Positions 45,906-56,928 of a stretch of DNA of 64,000 nt are shown here, in pieces. The position numbers and the translations under genes were made by a program. The notes below the pieces were generated by a model. The model saw only the letters and a program-made list of their open reading frames with translations. It made no database searches and was not told the origin of the DNA. This DNA is from Chloroflexota bacterium (GTDB lineage Bacteria > Chloroflexota > Dehalococcoidia > Lucifugimonadales > JACPQL01), in the NCBI GenBank assembly GCA_016190445.1, contig JACPQL010000041.1:1-64000 (forward strand), given 5' to 3'. The stretch's first letter is position 1; each line of letters begins with the position of its first letter.

Positions 45906-47048
45906 ATGGGGGCACCTCAGATCAAGCAACTCCGCAGGGCCTACGGGTTTGACGAGGTAGCCATAGTCCCCGGGGACATCACCGTCAACCCGGAGCAGGC
46001 CGCCACCGAGCTGTCCATTGGCGATCACGTCTTCGCCATCCCGGTGCTCGCATCGGCCATGGATGCAGTGGTGGGCCCTGCTTTCGCCGTGGCGCTCCAC
46101 GGCCACGGCGGCCTGGCGGTGATGAACATGGAGGGCGTCCAGGCCCGCTACGAGGACCCCGAGGCTGTGCTCCAGGAACTCGCCTCTGCTCCCCAAGAGA
46201 AGGCCACCGCCGCGCTCCAGAAGGTCTACTCCGCACCCTTGCGGGAAGAGCTGGTGGCCAAGCGGGTGGCCGAGGTGAAGAAGCAGGGCGCCACCTGTGC
46301 CGTGTCCTTCACTCCGGCCATGACCAAACGCCTGGCCCCTGCGGCTGTAGAAGCAGGCGCAGACATTGTGGTGGTGCAGTCCACGGTGACCACCGCCAGG
46401 CACATCTCCAAGAGCTACCGGGGTCTCGTCTTCGCTGAGCTTGTCGAGATGGTGAAAGTGCCTGTGGTGGTGGGCAACTGCGTCACCACCGGCGCTGCCC
46501 TGGAGCTGATGGACACGGGCATTCACGGCCTGCTGGTGGGGGTGGGGCCCGGCGCCGCCTGCACCACCCGCGAGGTGGTGGGGGTGGGGGTGCCTCAGGT
46601 TACCGCCACCGTAGACTGCGCCGCTGCCCGCGACGAGCACTATCGGCGCACTGGCAGGTACGTGCCTGTGATCACCGACGGGGGCATCCGCACCGGCGGC
46701 GACCTCTGCAAGGCGATGGTGGCTGGCGCCGATGGTGTGATGCTGGGGACGCCCTTTGCCCAGACCAAGGAAGCGCCGGGCCGGGGGTTCAACTGGGGGA
46801 TGGCCACCCCACATCCAGAGCTGCCCCGGGGGACCCGCATCAAGGTGGGGACCAGCGGCACTCTACAGCAGCTCCTCTTCGGGCCCACCTCTCGCACCGA
46901 CGGCACCCAGAACTTGATCGGGGCTCTGAGGGTGTGCATGGGCATGTGCGGCGCCCTCTCCATCGGCGAGCTGCACAAAGCCGAGATGGTGATAGCCCCT
47001 GCCATCCGCACCGAGGGCAAGATATTCCAGATGCTGGGGCAGTCCTGA
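45906..47048 (+). CDS. IMP dehydrogenase-related protein (GuaB3-like)
   Basis: [86 protein letters not shown]; no CBS insertion. Confidence 0.88.
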   Translation: MGAPQIKQLRRAYGFDEVAIVPGDITVNPEQAATELSIGDHVFAIPVLASAMDAVVGPAFAVALHGHGGLAVMNMEGVQARYEDPEAVLQELASAPQEKATAALQKVYSAPLREELVAKRVAEVKKQGATCAVSFTPAMTKRLAPAAVEAGADIVVVQSTVTTARHISKSYRGLVFAELVEMVKVPVVVGNCVTTGAALELMDTGIHGLLVGVGPGAACTTREVVGVGVPQVTATVDCAAARDEHYRRTGRYVPVITDGGIRTGGDLCKAMVAGADGVMLGTPFAQTKEAPGRGFNWGMATPHPELPRGTRIKVGTSGTLQQLLFGPTSRTDGTQNLIGALRVCMGMCGALSIGELHKAEMVIAPAIRTEGKIFQMLGQS

Positions 47049-47173
47049 GCAGGGCGCGCCCTGGCGCGTCGGGGCACCTCCTCCGCTCCACCCGCGTAGC
47101 CTCTCCCCCTAAGCCAGTGTAGGGACGAGTGTGCCTTGCGCTAGTACCTGGCTGCAAAAAGCGCGTCATCGTC

Positions 47174-47402
47174 TTCCGCTCGTGGTGAGCCTGTCGAACC
47201 ATACGAGCGGAGGAAAGTTCCCGCTCATGTCCCCGACGAAGTCGGGGCTCAGGATGAGCGGGAACTTAGGGTACGCCCTCGTGTGCGCTGATTTGCGAAA
47301 GCAGGCCCGCGCGTGTGGTTACACAGCAGGGTGGGTGGAAACCCACCTTCCGGCTGGGATATGTTTTGATGGTGGGTTTCGCTGCGCTACACCCACCCTA
47401 CA
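47174..47402. repeat. Composite of dispersed repeats (family C, plus GTGGGTGTAGCGCAGCG-type family E)
   Basis: GTGGTGAGCCTGTCGAACCATACGAGCGG..; GGGTGGGTGGAAACCCACC .. GTGGGTTTCGCTGCGCTACACCCACCCTAC; family E also at 10843-10876. Confidence 0.65.
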
Positions 47403-47447
47403 AACTGTCCCCTTCTCACCGGGAAGGGGACTCCAAGGGATGAGGGT

Positions 47448-47789
47448 CTACACATCCAGGCTCACGGTTATGGCGGCATTGGACATTACGGTGGCGTCAC
47501 TCCCGTCCTCGGAAGGTACCTCCAGGCCGCCGCGGACGACCTGGATGCTCTTCTGGCCGACGGAGAACATCGCCAGCACCTGCCCTCCGTCCACAGCCCC
47601 GGGGTTAGGCGAGCCGATCAGGACGTGAACGTGCACTCGGCTCCAGTCTCCGCCCCCGAAGCTGCGGACGAAGGGAAGGCTGTTGTGCCACAGGGCATTT
47701 TCCACAGCCCGCCGGGCTGCCTTGGTGTAGTCCCTGTCATGCAAGTCAACGCCGGTCCCCATCTCCAGCAGGCACTTCTTCAGGGCCAT
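47448..47789 (-). CDS. Lin0512 family protein
   Basis: LLEMGTGVDLHDRDYTKAARRAVENALWHNSLPF.. VHVHVLIGSPNPGAVDGGQVLAMF; GGAGGGAGAG before ATG. Confidence 0.82.
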   Translation of the reverse strand: MALKKCLLEMGTGVDLHDRDYTKAARRAVENALWHNSLPFVRSFGGGDWSRVHVHVLIGSPNPGAVDGGQVLAMFSVGQKSIQVVRGGLEVPSEDGSDATVMSNAAITVSLDV

Positions 47790-47908
47790 GCTCTCCCTCC
47801 TCGCACGGATTAGCCACGCAGAGCGCCTCTCGTTCGCCGTCACCGTACCACAGAGGGGCCGCCGGCGGCCAGTGCTTGAACAGGGACAGCCGGTAGGGTA
47901 GTATCGCC

Positions 47909-48835
47909 ATGCGAGTAAGTGCTATGCCAAAAGACCTTCTCTCCATCGCCGACCTGTCCTACGAGGAGTTCGACCGCCTTCTGACACGGGGCCGCCAGCT
48001 CAAGGCCGGAGCCCAGTGCCAGGCCCTCCGGGGCAAGACGGTGGCCATGCTCTTCGAGAAACCGTCCCTGCGGACCAGGGTCAGCTTCGACATCGCGGTC
48101 CATCATCTGGGCGGACACCCCCTCTACCTGGGAAAAGATGAAGTGGGCCTGGGACAGCGAGAGCCGGTGGCGGACGTGGCCCGGGTGCTGGAGCGGTACG
48201 TCCAGGGCGTTGTGGCCCGCGTCTTCAGCCACGCCTCGCTGGAGGAGCTGGCACGCGCCGCCTCGGTGCCGGTGATCAATGCCCTCTCTGACCGGGAGCA
48301 CCCCTGCCAGGCACTCGCGGACCTGATGACGGTGCAGGAGAGACGAGGGAAGCTGGGGGGGCTCACCTTCGCCTATGTTGGTGATGGCAACAACGTGGCC
48401 CACAGCTTGGCCCTGGGCTGCGCCCTGGCTGGCGCCAGCTTTGTCATAGCATCGCCCTCAGGCTACGGGCTCCCTGGACCTTTGATGGAGCGTGCCAGCA
48501 AGCTGGCCCGGTCGCCCGGCGCCCAGGTGCACGCTTGCTCAGAGCCGGCAGAGGCAGTCCGTGGCGCCGACGTGGTGTACACTGACGTGTGGACCAGCAT
48601 GGGCCAGGAGGCAGAGGCCCAGCAGCGCCGTCGGGTCTTCGCCGGGTTCCAGGTGGACGGCGTCCTGCTGGGCCGGGCCGCGCCCGGTGCGCTGTTCATG
48701 CACCCGATGCCGGCGCACTACGGGGAAGAGGTGGCCCCCGGTATGCTGGACCACCCCCAGTCCGTCGCCTACGACCAGGCAGAGAACCGCCTCCACATTC
48801 AGAAGGCTATCCTTGATCTGCTGCTAGGGCCATGA
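47909..48835 (+). CDS. argF: Ornithine carbamoyltransferase
   Basis: EKPSLRTRVSFDIAVHHLGG, HPCQALADLMTV, FMHPMPAHYGEEV; true start may be ATG 47924. Confidence 0.95.
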   Translation: MRVSAMPKDLLSIADLSYEEFDRLLTRGRQLKAGAQCQALRGKTVAMLFEKPSLRTRVSFDIAVHHLGGHPLYLGKDEVGLGQREPVADVARVLERYVQGVVARVFSHASLEELARAASVPVINALSDREHPCQALADLMTVQERRGKLGGLTFAYVGDGNNVAHSLALGCALAGASFVIASPSGYGLPGPLMERASKLARSPGAQVHACSEPAEAVRGADVVYTDVWTSMGQEAEAQQRRRVFAGFQVDGVLLGRAAPGALFMHPMPAHYGEEVAPGMLDHPQSVAYDQAENRLHIQKAILDLLLGP

Positions 48836-48849
48836 AATCATCACAGAAT

Positions 48850-48963
48850 CCCTCACCCCCTGTGTCCCCCTCTCCCTTGCCAAGGGAGAGGGGGACGAAA
48901 AGGCATCTGGGGGACACCCCCAGACCCCCGTCAGAGGGGGCAAAGCCCCCTCTGAACTCCCCC
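48850..48963 (+). repeat. Family D repeat copy between argF and der
   Basis: CCCTCACCCCCTGTGTCCCCCTCTCCCTTGCCAAGGGAGAGGGGGA..CTGGGGGACACCCCCAGACCCCC; same family as 23805 and (inverted) 63200-63310. Confidence 0.8.
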
Positions 48964-49025
48964 AACCTGAGCCCTGCGGCACGTTCCAAGCACTTCACGG
49001 CGACCCTCCCCGCTCCGGGGGGGGC

Positions 49026-50379
49026 CTTGCCTGTGGTGGCCATAGTGGGGCGGCCCAACGTCGGCAAGTCCAGCCTGTTCAACCGGCTGCTGGGCCAGCG
49101 AAGGGCCATCGTGGCTGACTTGCCTGGTACCACCCGGGACCGCGTGACCGGGGAGGCCACGTGGGGTGGCCGGACGCTCACGATGGTGGATACGGGTGGC
49201 CTGGTAGTGGAGCCGGACTCCAGCCTGTGGGCCCAGGTGAAGCTTCAGGTGGAGGCCGCCATGGCGGAGGCGGATGTCATCATCTTCGTCACCGACGCCG
49301 CCCAGGGGATTATGCCGGGAGACCTGCAGATCGCTGACCTGCTGCGGCGCTCCGGCAAGCCTGTTGTGCTGGCCGCTAACAAGGTGGACAACCCTCGCAG
49401 GGACCTGCTGGCCCTGGAGCTGTACGAGCTGGGCCTGGGCGACCCCGTACCTGTGAGCGCCTATCACAACCTGGGTATTGACGACCTAGTGGCCAGCGTG
49501 CTGGCAGCTTTGCCGCGGCCCTTTATGGAGGTGGAAGCTGCGAAGGACATTCTTCACCTGGCCATTGTAGGCCGCACCAACGTGGGCAAGTCCATGCTCC
49601 TGAACGCCATTCTGGGTGAGGAGCGGGCCATAGTGAACGAGATGCCAGGTACGACCCGGGATGCCCTGGACACCCCATTCCGCTACGGCGACCAGGCGAT
49701 GGTGCTGATAGACACGGCAGGCATCAGGCGCAGGGGGCACATCCAGCCCGGGGTGGAGCAGTTCAGCGTGCTGCGGGCACTGGACGCCGTCCGACGCTGC
49801 GATGTGGCGCTCGTGGTGCTGGATGCCTCGGAGCTCGCCACAGCCCAGGACCTGCACGTCGCGGGGGTGGTGGTGGAGTCGTTCAAGGGCATGGTAGTGG
49901 TGGTCAACAAGTGGGACATGGCTCCAGAGCTGGAGCTGGATGCGGCAGAGGTGCGGCAGTCGCTCCTGGAGAGACTGAAGTTCATGCCTCACGCGCCCAT
50001 CCGGTTCGCCTCGGCGCTGCGTCGGGAGGGCATCTCGGAGGTGTTGGATGCCTGCATGGACGTTTACCGGGACCGCATGCGCTGGATACCCCATGGCCAC
50101 CTTCAGAAGGTGGTGATGGAGGCGGCGAGCCGCCACCTGCCCCCCAAGCAGGGGAGCCGGGTGCTTCGCATTCGGGGAGTGCGCCAGGAGGGGGTCAACC
50201 CGCCCTCCTTCACATTTTTCATAAACAACCCGGACCTGGCCCACTTTTCCTACCAGCGGTACCTGGAGAACGCCCTGCGTCGTGCCTTCGGATTCCGCGG
50301 CTCCAGGCTGCGGATGGAGTTCCGAGGGCGGCAGGCCAGCCGGGTGGGTGGGCAGGGGCGGGGGAAGGGTCTGACGTAA
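49026..50379 (+). CDS. der: Ribosome biogenesis GTPase Der (EngA), two G domains
   Basis: VAIVGRPNVGKSSLFNRLLGQRRAIVADLPGTTRDR and LAIVGRTNVGKSMLLNAILGEERAIVNEMPGTTRDA; ORF extends upstream to 48832 through a repeat. Confidence 0.95.
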
Positions 50380-50380
50380 G

Positions 50381-51010
50381 ATGGCCTACTTCGTAGCAAT
50401 TCTTGTCGCGTACCTGCTGGGCAGCATCCCATTCGGGGTGCTGGTGGTGCGCCTGGTCAAGAAGGTGGACGTCCGGGAGTATGGGAGCGGCGTCACAGGG
50501 GCGACCAACGTGCTGCGCACCGCGGGGCCAGGGCCGGCGGTGGTGGCGTTGGTGGGAGACCTGGGAAAAGGGGCGCTGGCCGTCCTCATCGCACGTCTCT
50601 TATCGGACGCGCCTGTGGCCCACGCTCTGGCGGGCATCGCGGTGGCGGTGGGCCACATCTGGCCCGTGTTTGCCCGGTTCCGCGGCGGGCGAGGAGTCCT
50701 CACCGGCCTGGGGGGGACTCTGGTGCTGGCGCCGTGGGCGGGGCTGGCCGCCGTGGCGGTCTTCCTGCCTGTGGTAGCCGTCAGCCGGTTCGTCTCTCTG
50801 GGCTCCATCACCGCTGCGACAACTGCCTTCGTCGTCGTCGTTGGTACCACCCTGGCAGGGAGTTACCCCATGCCATATCTGGCCTTCGCTCTAGTCGTAG
50901 GCCCTTTACTGGTGCTCAGGCACGGGCCGAACATCCAACGCTTGATCAAGGGCACCGAGCACCGCCTGGGCCAGAGGGCAAGGAGCCGGAAGCCGGAGCC
51001 TGAGGCTTAG
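50381..51010 (+). CDS. plsY: Glycerol-3-phosphate acyltransferase
   Basis: AYLLGSIPFGVLVVRLVKKVDVREYGSGVTGATNVLRTAG, FRGGRGVLTGLGGTLVL. Confidence 0.95.
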   Translation: MAYFVAILVAYLLGSIPFGVLVVRLVKKVDVREYGSGVTGATNVLRTAGPGPAVVALVGDLGKGALAVLIARLLSDAPVAHALAGIAVAVGHIWPVFARFRGGRGVLTGLGGTLVLAPWAGLAAVAVFLPVVAVSRFVSLGSITAATTAFVVVVGTTLAGSYPMPYLAFALVVGPLLVLRHGPNIQRLIKGTEHRLGQRARSRKPEPEA

Positions 51011-51012
51011 CC

Positions 51013-52029
51013 GTGGCGCACGTCGCTGTCATCGGCACCACCGGCTGGGGGACCACCCTGGCCGTCATCCTGGCCCGCCGCGAGATTCCGGTGGCACTGT
51101 GGGCCAGGACAGGGGAGGAGGCGGAGCGCCTGGGACGGGACCGCCAGCACGCCCAGCGCCTGCCCGGCGTACCCTTCCCACCCACCCTTACGGTGACTGC
51201 CTCAGTCGCGGAGGCCCTGGCAAAGGCCAACCTGGTGGTGTATGCCGTGCCGTCCAACTGGCTGCGCTGGAACGTCCAAGCCACCGCAGCCCACCTGCCA
51301 CGGAGATGCCTCGTCCTCGCCGCCTGCAAAGGTCTGGAACGGGACACGAGCAAGCGAATGAGCCAGGTGCTGGCAGAGGAGCTATCACCCAGGCAGCAGG
51401 GGGCCATCTGTGTGCTGTCGGGGCCCAACCTGGCCCTGGAGATAGCGGCGGGCAAGCCCGCCTCCACCGTCGTGGCTTCGGAGCGGGAGGAGACCGCCGT
51501 AAAGGCCCAGGAGACGCTGAACTCGACCAGCTTTCGTGTATATACCAACACCGACGTCACGGGCGTGGAGCTTGGAGGGGCGCTGAAGAACATTGTGGCC
51601 ATCGGCGCCGGCATAAGCGACGGTCTGGGCTACGGGAACAACGCCAAGGCGGCCTTCATCACCAGGGGGCTGGCGGAGATCACCCGCCTGGGGGTGGCCG
51701 CGGGGGCAAACCCTCTCACCTTCGCCGGTCTGGCTGGTCTGGGGGACCTGGTGGCCACGTGCAATAGCTCCCTCAGCCGCAACAGGCATGTGGGGGAGCA
51801 GTTGGCCCGGGGCAGGAAGCTGGAGGAGGTGCTGGCCTCCATGCACCAGGTGGCGGAAGGTGTGGACACCACGGCGGCGGCCCTGGGCATGGCCCGAGGG
51901 CTGGGTGTGGAGATGCCCATAGCCGAGGTGACCTACCGGGTGCTGTTTGAGGGCCTGGACATCCACCATGCCATCGCCGAGCTGATGGGCCGCGCTCCTC
52001 GGCCTGAGTGGTCGGGCATACGGCAGTAG
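51013..52029 (+). CDS. gpsA: NAD(P)H-dependent glycerol-3-phosphate dehydrogenase
   Basis: VAVIGTTGWGTTLAVILA, LSGPNLALEIAAGKPAS, GVELGGALKNIVAIGAGISDGLGYGNNAKAAFITRGLAEI. Confidence 0.96.
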   Translation: MAHVAVIGTTGWGTTLAVILARREIPVALWARTGEEAERLGRDRQHAQRLPGVPFPPTLTVTASVAEALAKANLVVYAVPSNWLRWNVQATAAHLPRRCLVLAACKGLERDTSKRMSQVLAEELSPRQQGAICVLSGPNLALEIAAGKPASTVVASEREETAVKAQETLNSTSFRVYTNTDVTGVELGGALKNIVAIGAGISDGLGYGNNAKAAFITRGLAEITRLGVAAGANPLTFAGLAGLGDLVATCNSSLSRNRHVGEQLARGRKLEEVLASMHQVAEGVDTTAAALGMARGLGVEMPIAEVTYRVLFEGLDIHHAIAELMGRAPRPEWSGIRQ

Positions 52030-52039
52030 GCGAGGGGCC

Positions 52040-52693
52040 GTGCCAGAAGCTACCCTTGCAACCATTTTCGTGACCTCCTTCATAGTTGGCCTCTCCGGCG
52101 CCATGTCGCCGGGGCCGCTGCTGGCCTTCGATGTCAAAGAGACAACCCGCATAGGCTTCTGGGCTGGCCCAAGCGTGACCCTGGGGCATGCGGTGCTGGA
52201 GGCGGTGGCGGTGGTGCTCCTGGCCCTGGGGGCCAGCCGGTTCCTGCGGGATGGGCCTGCGGTGGCGGCCATCTCCCTTGCGGGTGGCGCCTTCCTGCTG
52301 TGGATGGGCTGGGATATTCTGAGGGCTCCTGCCCGCGGTCTCCCGTCCAGGACAGAGGGGGCTCGCCTTTCCCCACGGCCTCAGAGGGGCACGGTGCTGG
52401 GTGGGGCGCTGGTGAGCCTCTCCAACCCGTTCTGGGCACTCTGGTGGGCCACCCTGGGCACCACCTACATCGTGTGGTCTCTGGAGCTGGGCGCGGCGGG
52501 CCTGGCCTCCTTCTACACGGGCCACATATTCTCGGACCTGGCGTGGTATAGCCTGGTCTCGCTAGCTATAGCTTCGGGCCGACGGTTCATGGGTGGTGTG
52601 GTGTACCGGGGCGTGATGGTGACGTGCGGTCTCTCCCTGTGGGCCATAGGGGGGTTCTTTCTGTACCGGGGGATGCAGGCGCTGGTGGCCTAG
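52040..52693 (+). CDS. LysE family transporter
   Basis: FIVGLSGAMSPGPLLAFDVKETTRIGFWAGPSVTLGHAVLEAV and multiple TMs. Confidence 0.85.
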   Translation: MPEATLATIFVTSFIVGLSGAMSPGPLLAFDVKETTRIGFWAGPSVTLGHAVLEAVAVVLLALGASRFLRDGPAVAAISLAGGAFLLWMGWDILRAPARGLPSRTEGARLSPRPQRGTVLGGALVSLSNPFWALWWATLGTTYIVWSLELGAAGLASFYTGHIFSDLAWYSLVSLAIASGRRFMGGVVYRGVMVTCGLSLWAIGGFFLYRGMQALVA

Positions 52694-52694
52694 C

Positions 52695-53657
52695 TCATCT
52701 CTCTACCGGCAGCGAAGGGTCGTTGCCCCACTCCTCCCATGAGCCATCGTACAGGCGTACCTTGTCGTACCCGATGAGCCGGAGGACAAAATAGCCGTGG
52801 GCACCCCGGACCCCTGTCTGGCAATAGGTGACGACCTCCTTGTCAGGAGAAGCGCCAACTGCCAGGTACATGGCCCTCAACTCACTCTGCGACTTGAAGG
52901 TGCCTTCCTCATCAAGGGCCTGCTCCCAGGGGACGTTGACCGCCCCCGGGATATGGCCGCCCCGCTCGGAGAGCGCCGTCGCCCCCGTGTACTCTTTGGG
53001 CGCACGCACATCGAGGAGAGCAACGCCCTTGTCCTTCAGCGCCGCCAGGACATAGCTCTTGTCGGCGATATGGTCCTGGTTTGGCGCCAGGGCCAGGCTG
53101 GCCGTCTTGGTCTCAGGCACGTCTGTGCTCAGGGAGCGACCTTCCCTCTGCCACCGGGCGAAGCCGCCGTTCAGGAGGCTGACGTCCGCCTTGCCGTAGT
53201 AGTCCAGGACCCAGAAGATGCGGGCGGCCCACATTCCGCGGTCATCGTCGTAGATGACCACCCGGCTGGCATCGCCGATGCCCAAGGGCTCCAGCACCCG
53301 CTGGACCTGCTCCGACGGGCCGACCATCCCCCGCACCGGGCCATCACTGTTCAGGGCCAGGGGGTCCAGATTAACGGCCCCCGGAATATGGCCCTGCCTG
53401 TAGCTGACCGAGGAGCGCACGTCCAGGACCACGAGGCCATCATTCCCCAGGTTCGCTGCCAGCCAGTCCGGCTCCGTCAGCAGCTCCGCCCGCGCATATG
53501 CTGGGGCCTGGCTTGCTTGCGTAGCTACCTCGCCCGCTGGAAGGGACGGGCCACCATTGCAGGCCGCGGCGAGCCCCAGCACCACAAGGAGGGATGCAAG
53601 CCACCTGGTGCTTCGCGCCAGTCCTGCGCCGGGCCAAGGTGTCATACGGCTTATCAC
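52695..53657 (-). CDS. Sulfurtransferase (tandem rhodanese), predicted lipoprotein
   Basis: Lipobox LAAACNGG; rhodanese domains LVVLDVRSSVSYRQGHIPGAVN and VVTYCQTGVRGAHGYFVLRLIGY. Confidence 0.92.
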   Translation of the reverse strand: MISRMTPWPGAGLARSTRWLASLLVVLGLAAACNGGPSLPAGEVATQASQAPAYARAELLTEPDWLAANLGNDGLVVLDVRSSVSYRQGHIPGAVNLDPLALNSDGPVRGMVGPSEQVQRVLEPLGIGDASRVVIYDDDRGMWAARIFWVLDYYGKADVSLLNGGFARWQREGRSLSTDVPETKTASLALAPNQDHIADKSYVLAALKDKGVALLDVRAPKEYTGATALSERGGHIPGAVNVPWEQALDEEGTFKSQSELRAMYLAVGASPDKEVVTYCQTGVRGAHGYFVLRLIGYDKVRLYDGSWEEWGNDPSLPVER

Positions 53658-54565
53658 CTGGGGGGTCCTCCTGTCACTATGGCCACCCAGTCCCCTTCAA
53701 AGAGGCGCTCTCTAGTGAGCATTCCCGCGCCCAGAAAGGCCTCCTCCACCTGGGCCGCCTGCTTCTCCAGCATGCCAGAGGCCACCAGCGTGCCCTCCGG
53801 GCGCAGCGCTGATGCCAGGGCGCCTGCCATCGCTGTCAAGGTGCGGGCGGTGATGTTTGCCAAGACCAGGTGAAAGGCGCCCGCGGGCACCCTCGGGTAG
53901 GGCAGGGTGCCCCGGTACAGCCGTACCTGGGAAGAGACGCCGTTGGCCCGCACGTTGACCCGGGCCACCCGGATGGCCACGGGGTCTATGTCCACGCCCA
54001 CAACCCGGCTCGCCCCCAGCTTGGCAGCGGCGATGCTGAGGATGCCGGAGCCGCTTCCCACATCCAGCACCTCCATGCCGGGAAGAGAGAGTCGCTCCAG
54101 GGCCTCCAGGCACATTCGGGTGGTGGGATGGTACCCCGTGCCGAAGGCCATGCCGGGGTCCAGCTCCACCACGGCATCCTCAGGGCCGGGGATGTAGGAC
54201 TGCCATGAGGGTTTGACCACAATGCGCCGTCCCACGCGCATGAGGTTGAAGTGCGACTTCCACACCTGCTCCCACTCGTTCTCCTCCACCTCCCTTTCGG
54301 CGGGCTCGGGCAGCGGACAGAGGTGGGAGACCAGGGCCAGGCCCACTCGGATGTGCTCCCGGGCACTCCATAGGGTCCGGTCCATCGGCAGGTAGCCTAT
54401 GCAGGTGGCGTCGCGGTACCGCGAAGGGGGCTGTGGGTCGTTCTCAGGGTCGTAGCCGTCCTCCACCACCGCGACAGCACCCTTTCCGTAGCGGCGCAAC
54501 ATCTCAGCGACGGGCTCCACGAACTCCGCGGGCACCCGGACGCTGAGTTCAAGCCATCTGCTCAC
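53654..54565 (-). CDS. prmA: Ribosomal protein L11 methyltransferase
   Basis: [74 protein letters not shown]. Confidence 0.94.
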   Translation of the reverse strand: MSRWLELSVRVPAEFVEPVAEMLRRYGKGAVAVVEDGYDPENDPQPPSRYRDATCIGYLPMDRTLWSAREHIRVGLALVSHLCPLPEPAEREVEENEWEQVWKSHFNLMRVGRRIVVKPSWQSYIPGPEDAVVELDPGMAFGTGYHPTTRMCLEALERLSLPGMEVLDVGSGSGILSIAAAKLGASRVVGVDIDPVAIRVARVNVRANGVSSQVRLYRGTLPYPRVPAGAFHLVLANITARTLTAMAGALASALRPEGTLVASGMLEKQAAQVEEAFLGAGMLTRERLFEGDWVAIVTGGPPR

Positions 54566-55716
54566 GCCTTATCGCTACCTGTGAAGCTATCGCGAATGCG
54601 GTCGAACAGGCCCTTGTGGTCGCCGTCTTGGGAGGCGGTGGAGCGCTCCAGGGAGGTGGCCAACTCCTCCAGGAGGCGACGTTGGTGCTGGTCCAGGTGC
54701 TGCGGCGTCATCACGCGCACCGTGATGACCTGGTCACCCCGGCCACCACCCCGAAGGCGCCGCACACCCTTGCCCTTGAGGCGGAGCACAAGCCCCGATT
54801 GGGTGCCGGCGGGGACCCTCACCGTCTCGGTGCCGTCCACAGTAGGCACCTCAACGGTGGCCCCCAGGGCAGCCTGCGCGAAGTTGATGGGGAGGTCCAG
54901 CAGAATGTCGGCGCCGTCCCGCCGGAAGAACTCGTGCTCTCGCACGTGCAGCGTCACATACAGGTCTCCAGGAGGCCCGCCGTTCCTGCCAGCGTCTCCC
55001 TCCCCCGTGAGGCGGAGTTGGGAGCCCTCGTCCACGCCGGAGGGCATGGTTACCACCAGGCGCCTTTGGCTCCGTTGCAGACCGGCGCCCAGACACCCCT
55101 GACACGGGTTGGTGATGCGCTGGCCACGCCCACCGCATGCCGGACATGTGACCACCTGTACAAACTGGCCAAAGATGCTCTGCTGGGCACGCCTTACCTG
55201 CCCCGCGCCGCGGCAGTTGGCGCACCGCTCGGGGGTGACGCCCTGGGCGCTGCCGCTTCCGCTACAGCGCTGGCACCGCTCTGTGCGCTCCAGGGATATC
55301 TCTTTCTCTGTTCCGAAGACCGCCTCCTCAAAGGCCAGGGTCAGGGTGGCGTGGAGGTCGGCGCCCCGCACTGGGCCGGAGCGGGCCCTGGTGCCGGAAA
55401 AGCCGCCGAAGAAGGCATCGAAGATGTCGCCGAAGCCGCCCACGGTGTCGAACCCCTCGAAGCCACGGCCAAAGTCGGTCCCTGCCTGGGTCCCCACTCC
55501 AGCATGGCCGAACATGTCGTATCTCTGGCGCTGCTCGGTATCGGAGAGGACGTGGTAGGCCTCGTTGATCTCCTTGAACTTGTCCGTGGCGTCGGGCGAC
55601 TTGTTCCGGTCGGGGTGGTAGTCCAACGCCTTGCGCCGGAACGCCCTTCTGACCTCTTCCTCAGAGGCGTTCCGTTGGACCCCCAACACGTCGTAGTAAT
55701 CTCGCTTGGATGCCAT
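54562..55716 (-). CDS. dnaJ: Chaperone protein DnaJ
   Basis: [34 protein letters not shown]; four CxxCxGxG-type zinc motifs. Confidence 0.97.
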   Translation of the reverse strand: MASKRDYYDVLGVQRNASEEEVRRAFRRKALDYHPDRNKSPDATDKFKEINEAYHVLSDTEQRQRYDMFGHAGVGTQAGTDFGRGFEGFDTVGGFGDIFDAFFGGFSGTRARSGPVRGADLHATLTLAFEEAVFGTEKEISLERTERCQRCSGSGSAQGVTPERCANCRGAGQVRRAQQSIFGQFVQVVTCPACGGRGQRITNPCQGCLGAGLQRSQRRLVVTMPSGVDEGSQLRLTGEGDAGRNGGPPGDLYVTLHVREHEFFRRDGADILLDLPINFAQAALGATVEVPTVDGTETVRVPAGTQSGLVLRLKGKGVRRLRGGGRGDQVITVRVMTPQHLDQHQRRLLEELATSLERSTASQDGDHKGLFDRIRDSFTGSDKA

Positions 55717-55835
55717 TTGCCAGACCCTATCAGCTTAGCCAGACATCAATATATATTAAGGTATCACACGATGGGGAGAATAAGACAGGGGCTGGCCGGC
55801 GGCAAGCCCCTGCATAATGATTATAGCTCCGCATG

Positions 55836-56882
55836 TCACGGGCTGTATCCGTAGAGCCCGGCCAGCAGGCGACCCATGCACAGGGAGATGTACTGCACCC
55901 CAGCGATAGCTGTGGTGTAGTCCAGTCTGGTGGGGCCCATGACGCCCACCACGCCCATGGATTGCCCCGGAATGCCGTACTGGCACAGCACCACACTGAA
56001 AGGCCGCAGGAGGTCCCGCCCGTTCTCCTCGCCGATGAGCACGCAAACGCCGGGGTGGCCCTGCACCGCCGTCAGCAGGTTGCTTACCAGCTCCCGGTCC
56101 TCCACCACCTCCGCCACCTCTCGGGCCCGCTGGCCAGAGGCGAACTCCGGCTGGGCGAGCATGTGCCGCAGCCCCTCCACCCACACATCCCTAAAGGCGG
56201 CCCGATCCTCTGCCTCCATTAGCGAATGGGCCTCCCGCGTCACCAGGGCCTCCAGGGGCGATACCTCTTCCGCAGGCATCACAGCCATCTGGTGGCGGTC
56301 TTTCTCGGCAAAGCGGGCGCTCAGCTTGTTGGCCAAAGCGGTCAGGTCTTGCTGGGCCACGTTGTCGGGAAGACGCAGAAGCTGCTGGCGGACCCGCGCT
56401 GACTGAAGCACCAGCACAAGAAGGGCCAGGAACTCCTGAAGCCGCACCAGTTGGAGGTATTTGAGGCGCGACTGGATGGCGCTGGGGAATGTGACCATGG
56501 CCACGTTCCGGACTGCCTGGGAGAGGATAGTAGCAGCCACGCGGCTCCATGCCTCCGGCTCTCGAGACACCACCCGGAACCGGTGCTGCACCAGCCACCG
56601 CATATCGGAAGGGGGCTGGTGGTCCTGCCCCATGTGCTCCACGTAGAAGCGGTACCCCTTGTCCGAGGGCACCCCTCCTCCCGAGACGTGGCGCCGGGAG
56701 ATGTACCCCTCCTCCTCCAGCTCCGCCATGTCGTTGCGGACTGTGGCCGGGCTCACCCCCAGGGCGGGATGGCGGGCGACCTGCGCCGATCCCACCGGGC
56801 TGGCGGTGTGGATGTAGTCACGCACAAGGATATTCAGGATAGCCTTTTTGCGCGTGCTCAGCACGCCAGATGCTTCTACCAC
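55836..56882 (-). CDS. hrcA: Heat-inducible transcription repressor HrcA
   Basis: LSTRKKAILNILVRDYIHTASPVGSAQVARHPALGVSPATVRNDMAELEEEGYISRRHVSGGGVPSDKGYRFYV. Confidence 0.95.
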   Translation of the reverse strand: MVEASGVLSTRKKAILNILVRDYIHTASPVGSAQVARHPALGVSPATVRNDMAELEEEGYISRRHVSGGGVPSDKGYRFYVEHMGQDHQPPSDMRWLVQHRFRVVSREPEAWSRVAATILSQAVRNVAMVTFPSAIQSRLKYLQLVRLQEFLALLVLVLQSARVRQQLLRLPDNVAQQDLTALANKLSARFAEKDRHQMAVMPAEEVSPLEALVTREAHSLMEAEDRAAFRDVWVEGLRHMLAQPEFASGQRAREVAEVVEDRELVSNLLTAVQGHPGVCVLIGEENGRDLLRPFSVVLCQYGIPGQSMGVVGVMGPTRLDYTTAIAGVQYISLCMGRLLAGLYGYSP

Positions 56883-56901
56883 GGCAAACACCTGCCCCCT
56901 G

Positions 56902-56928
56902 CTAGCACTCTGCAAACACAAGTGCCAG
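56902..56928. promoter_or_regulatory. Degenerate CIRCE element upstream of hrcA
   Basis: CTAGCACTC-N9-AAGTGCCAG versus consensus TTAGCACTC-N9-GAGTGCTAA; exact 9-nt spacer. Confidence 0.75.
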
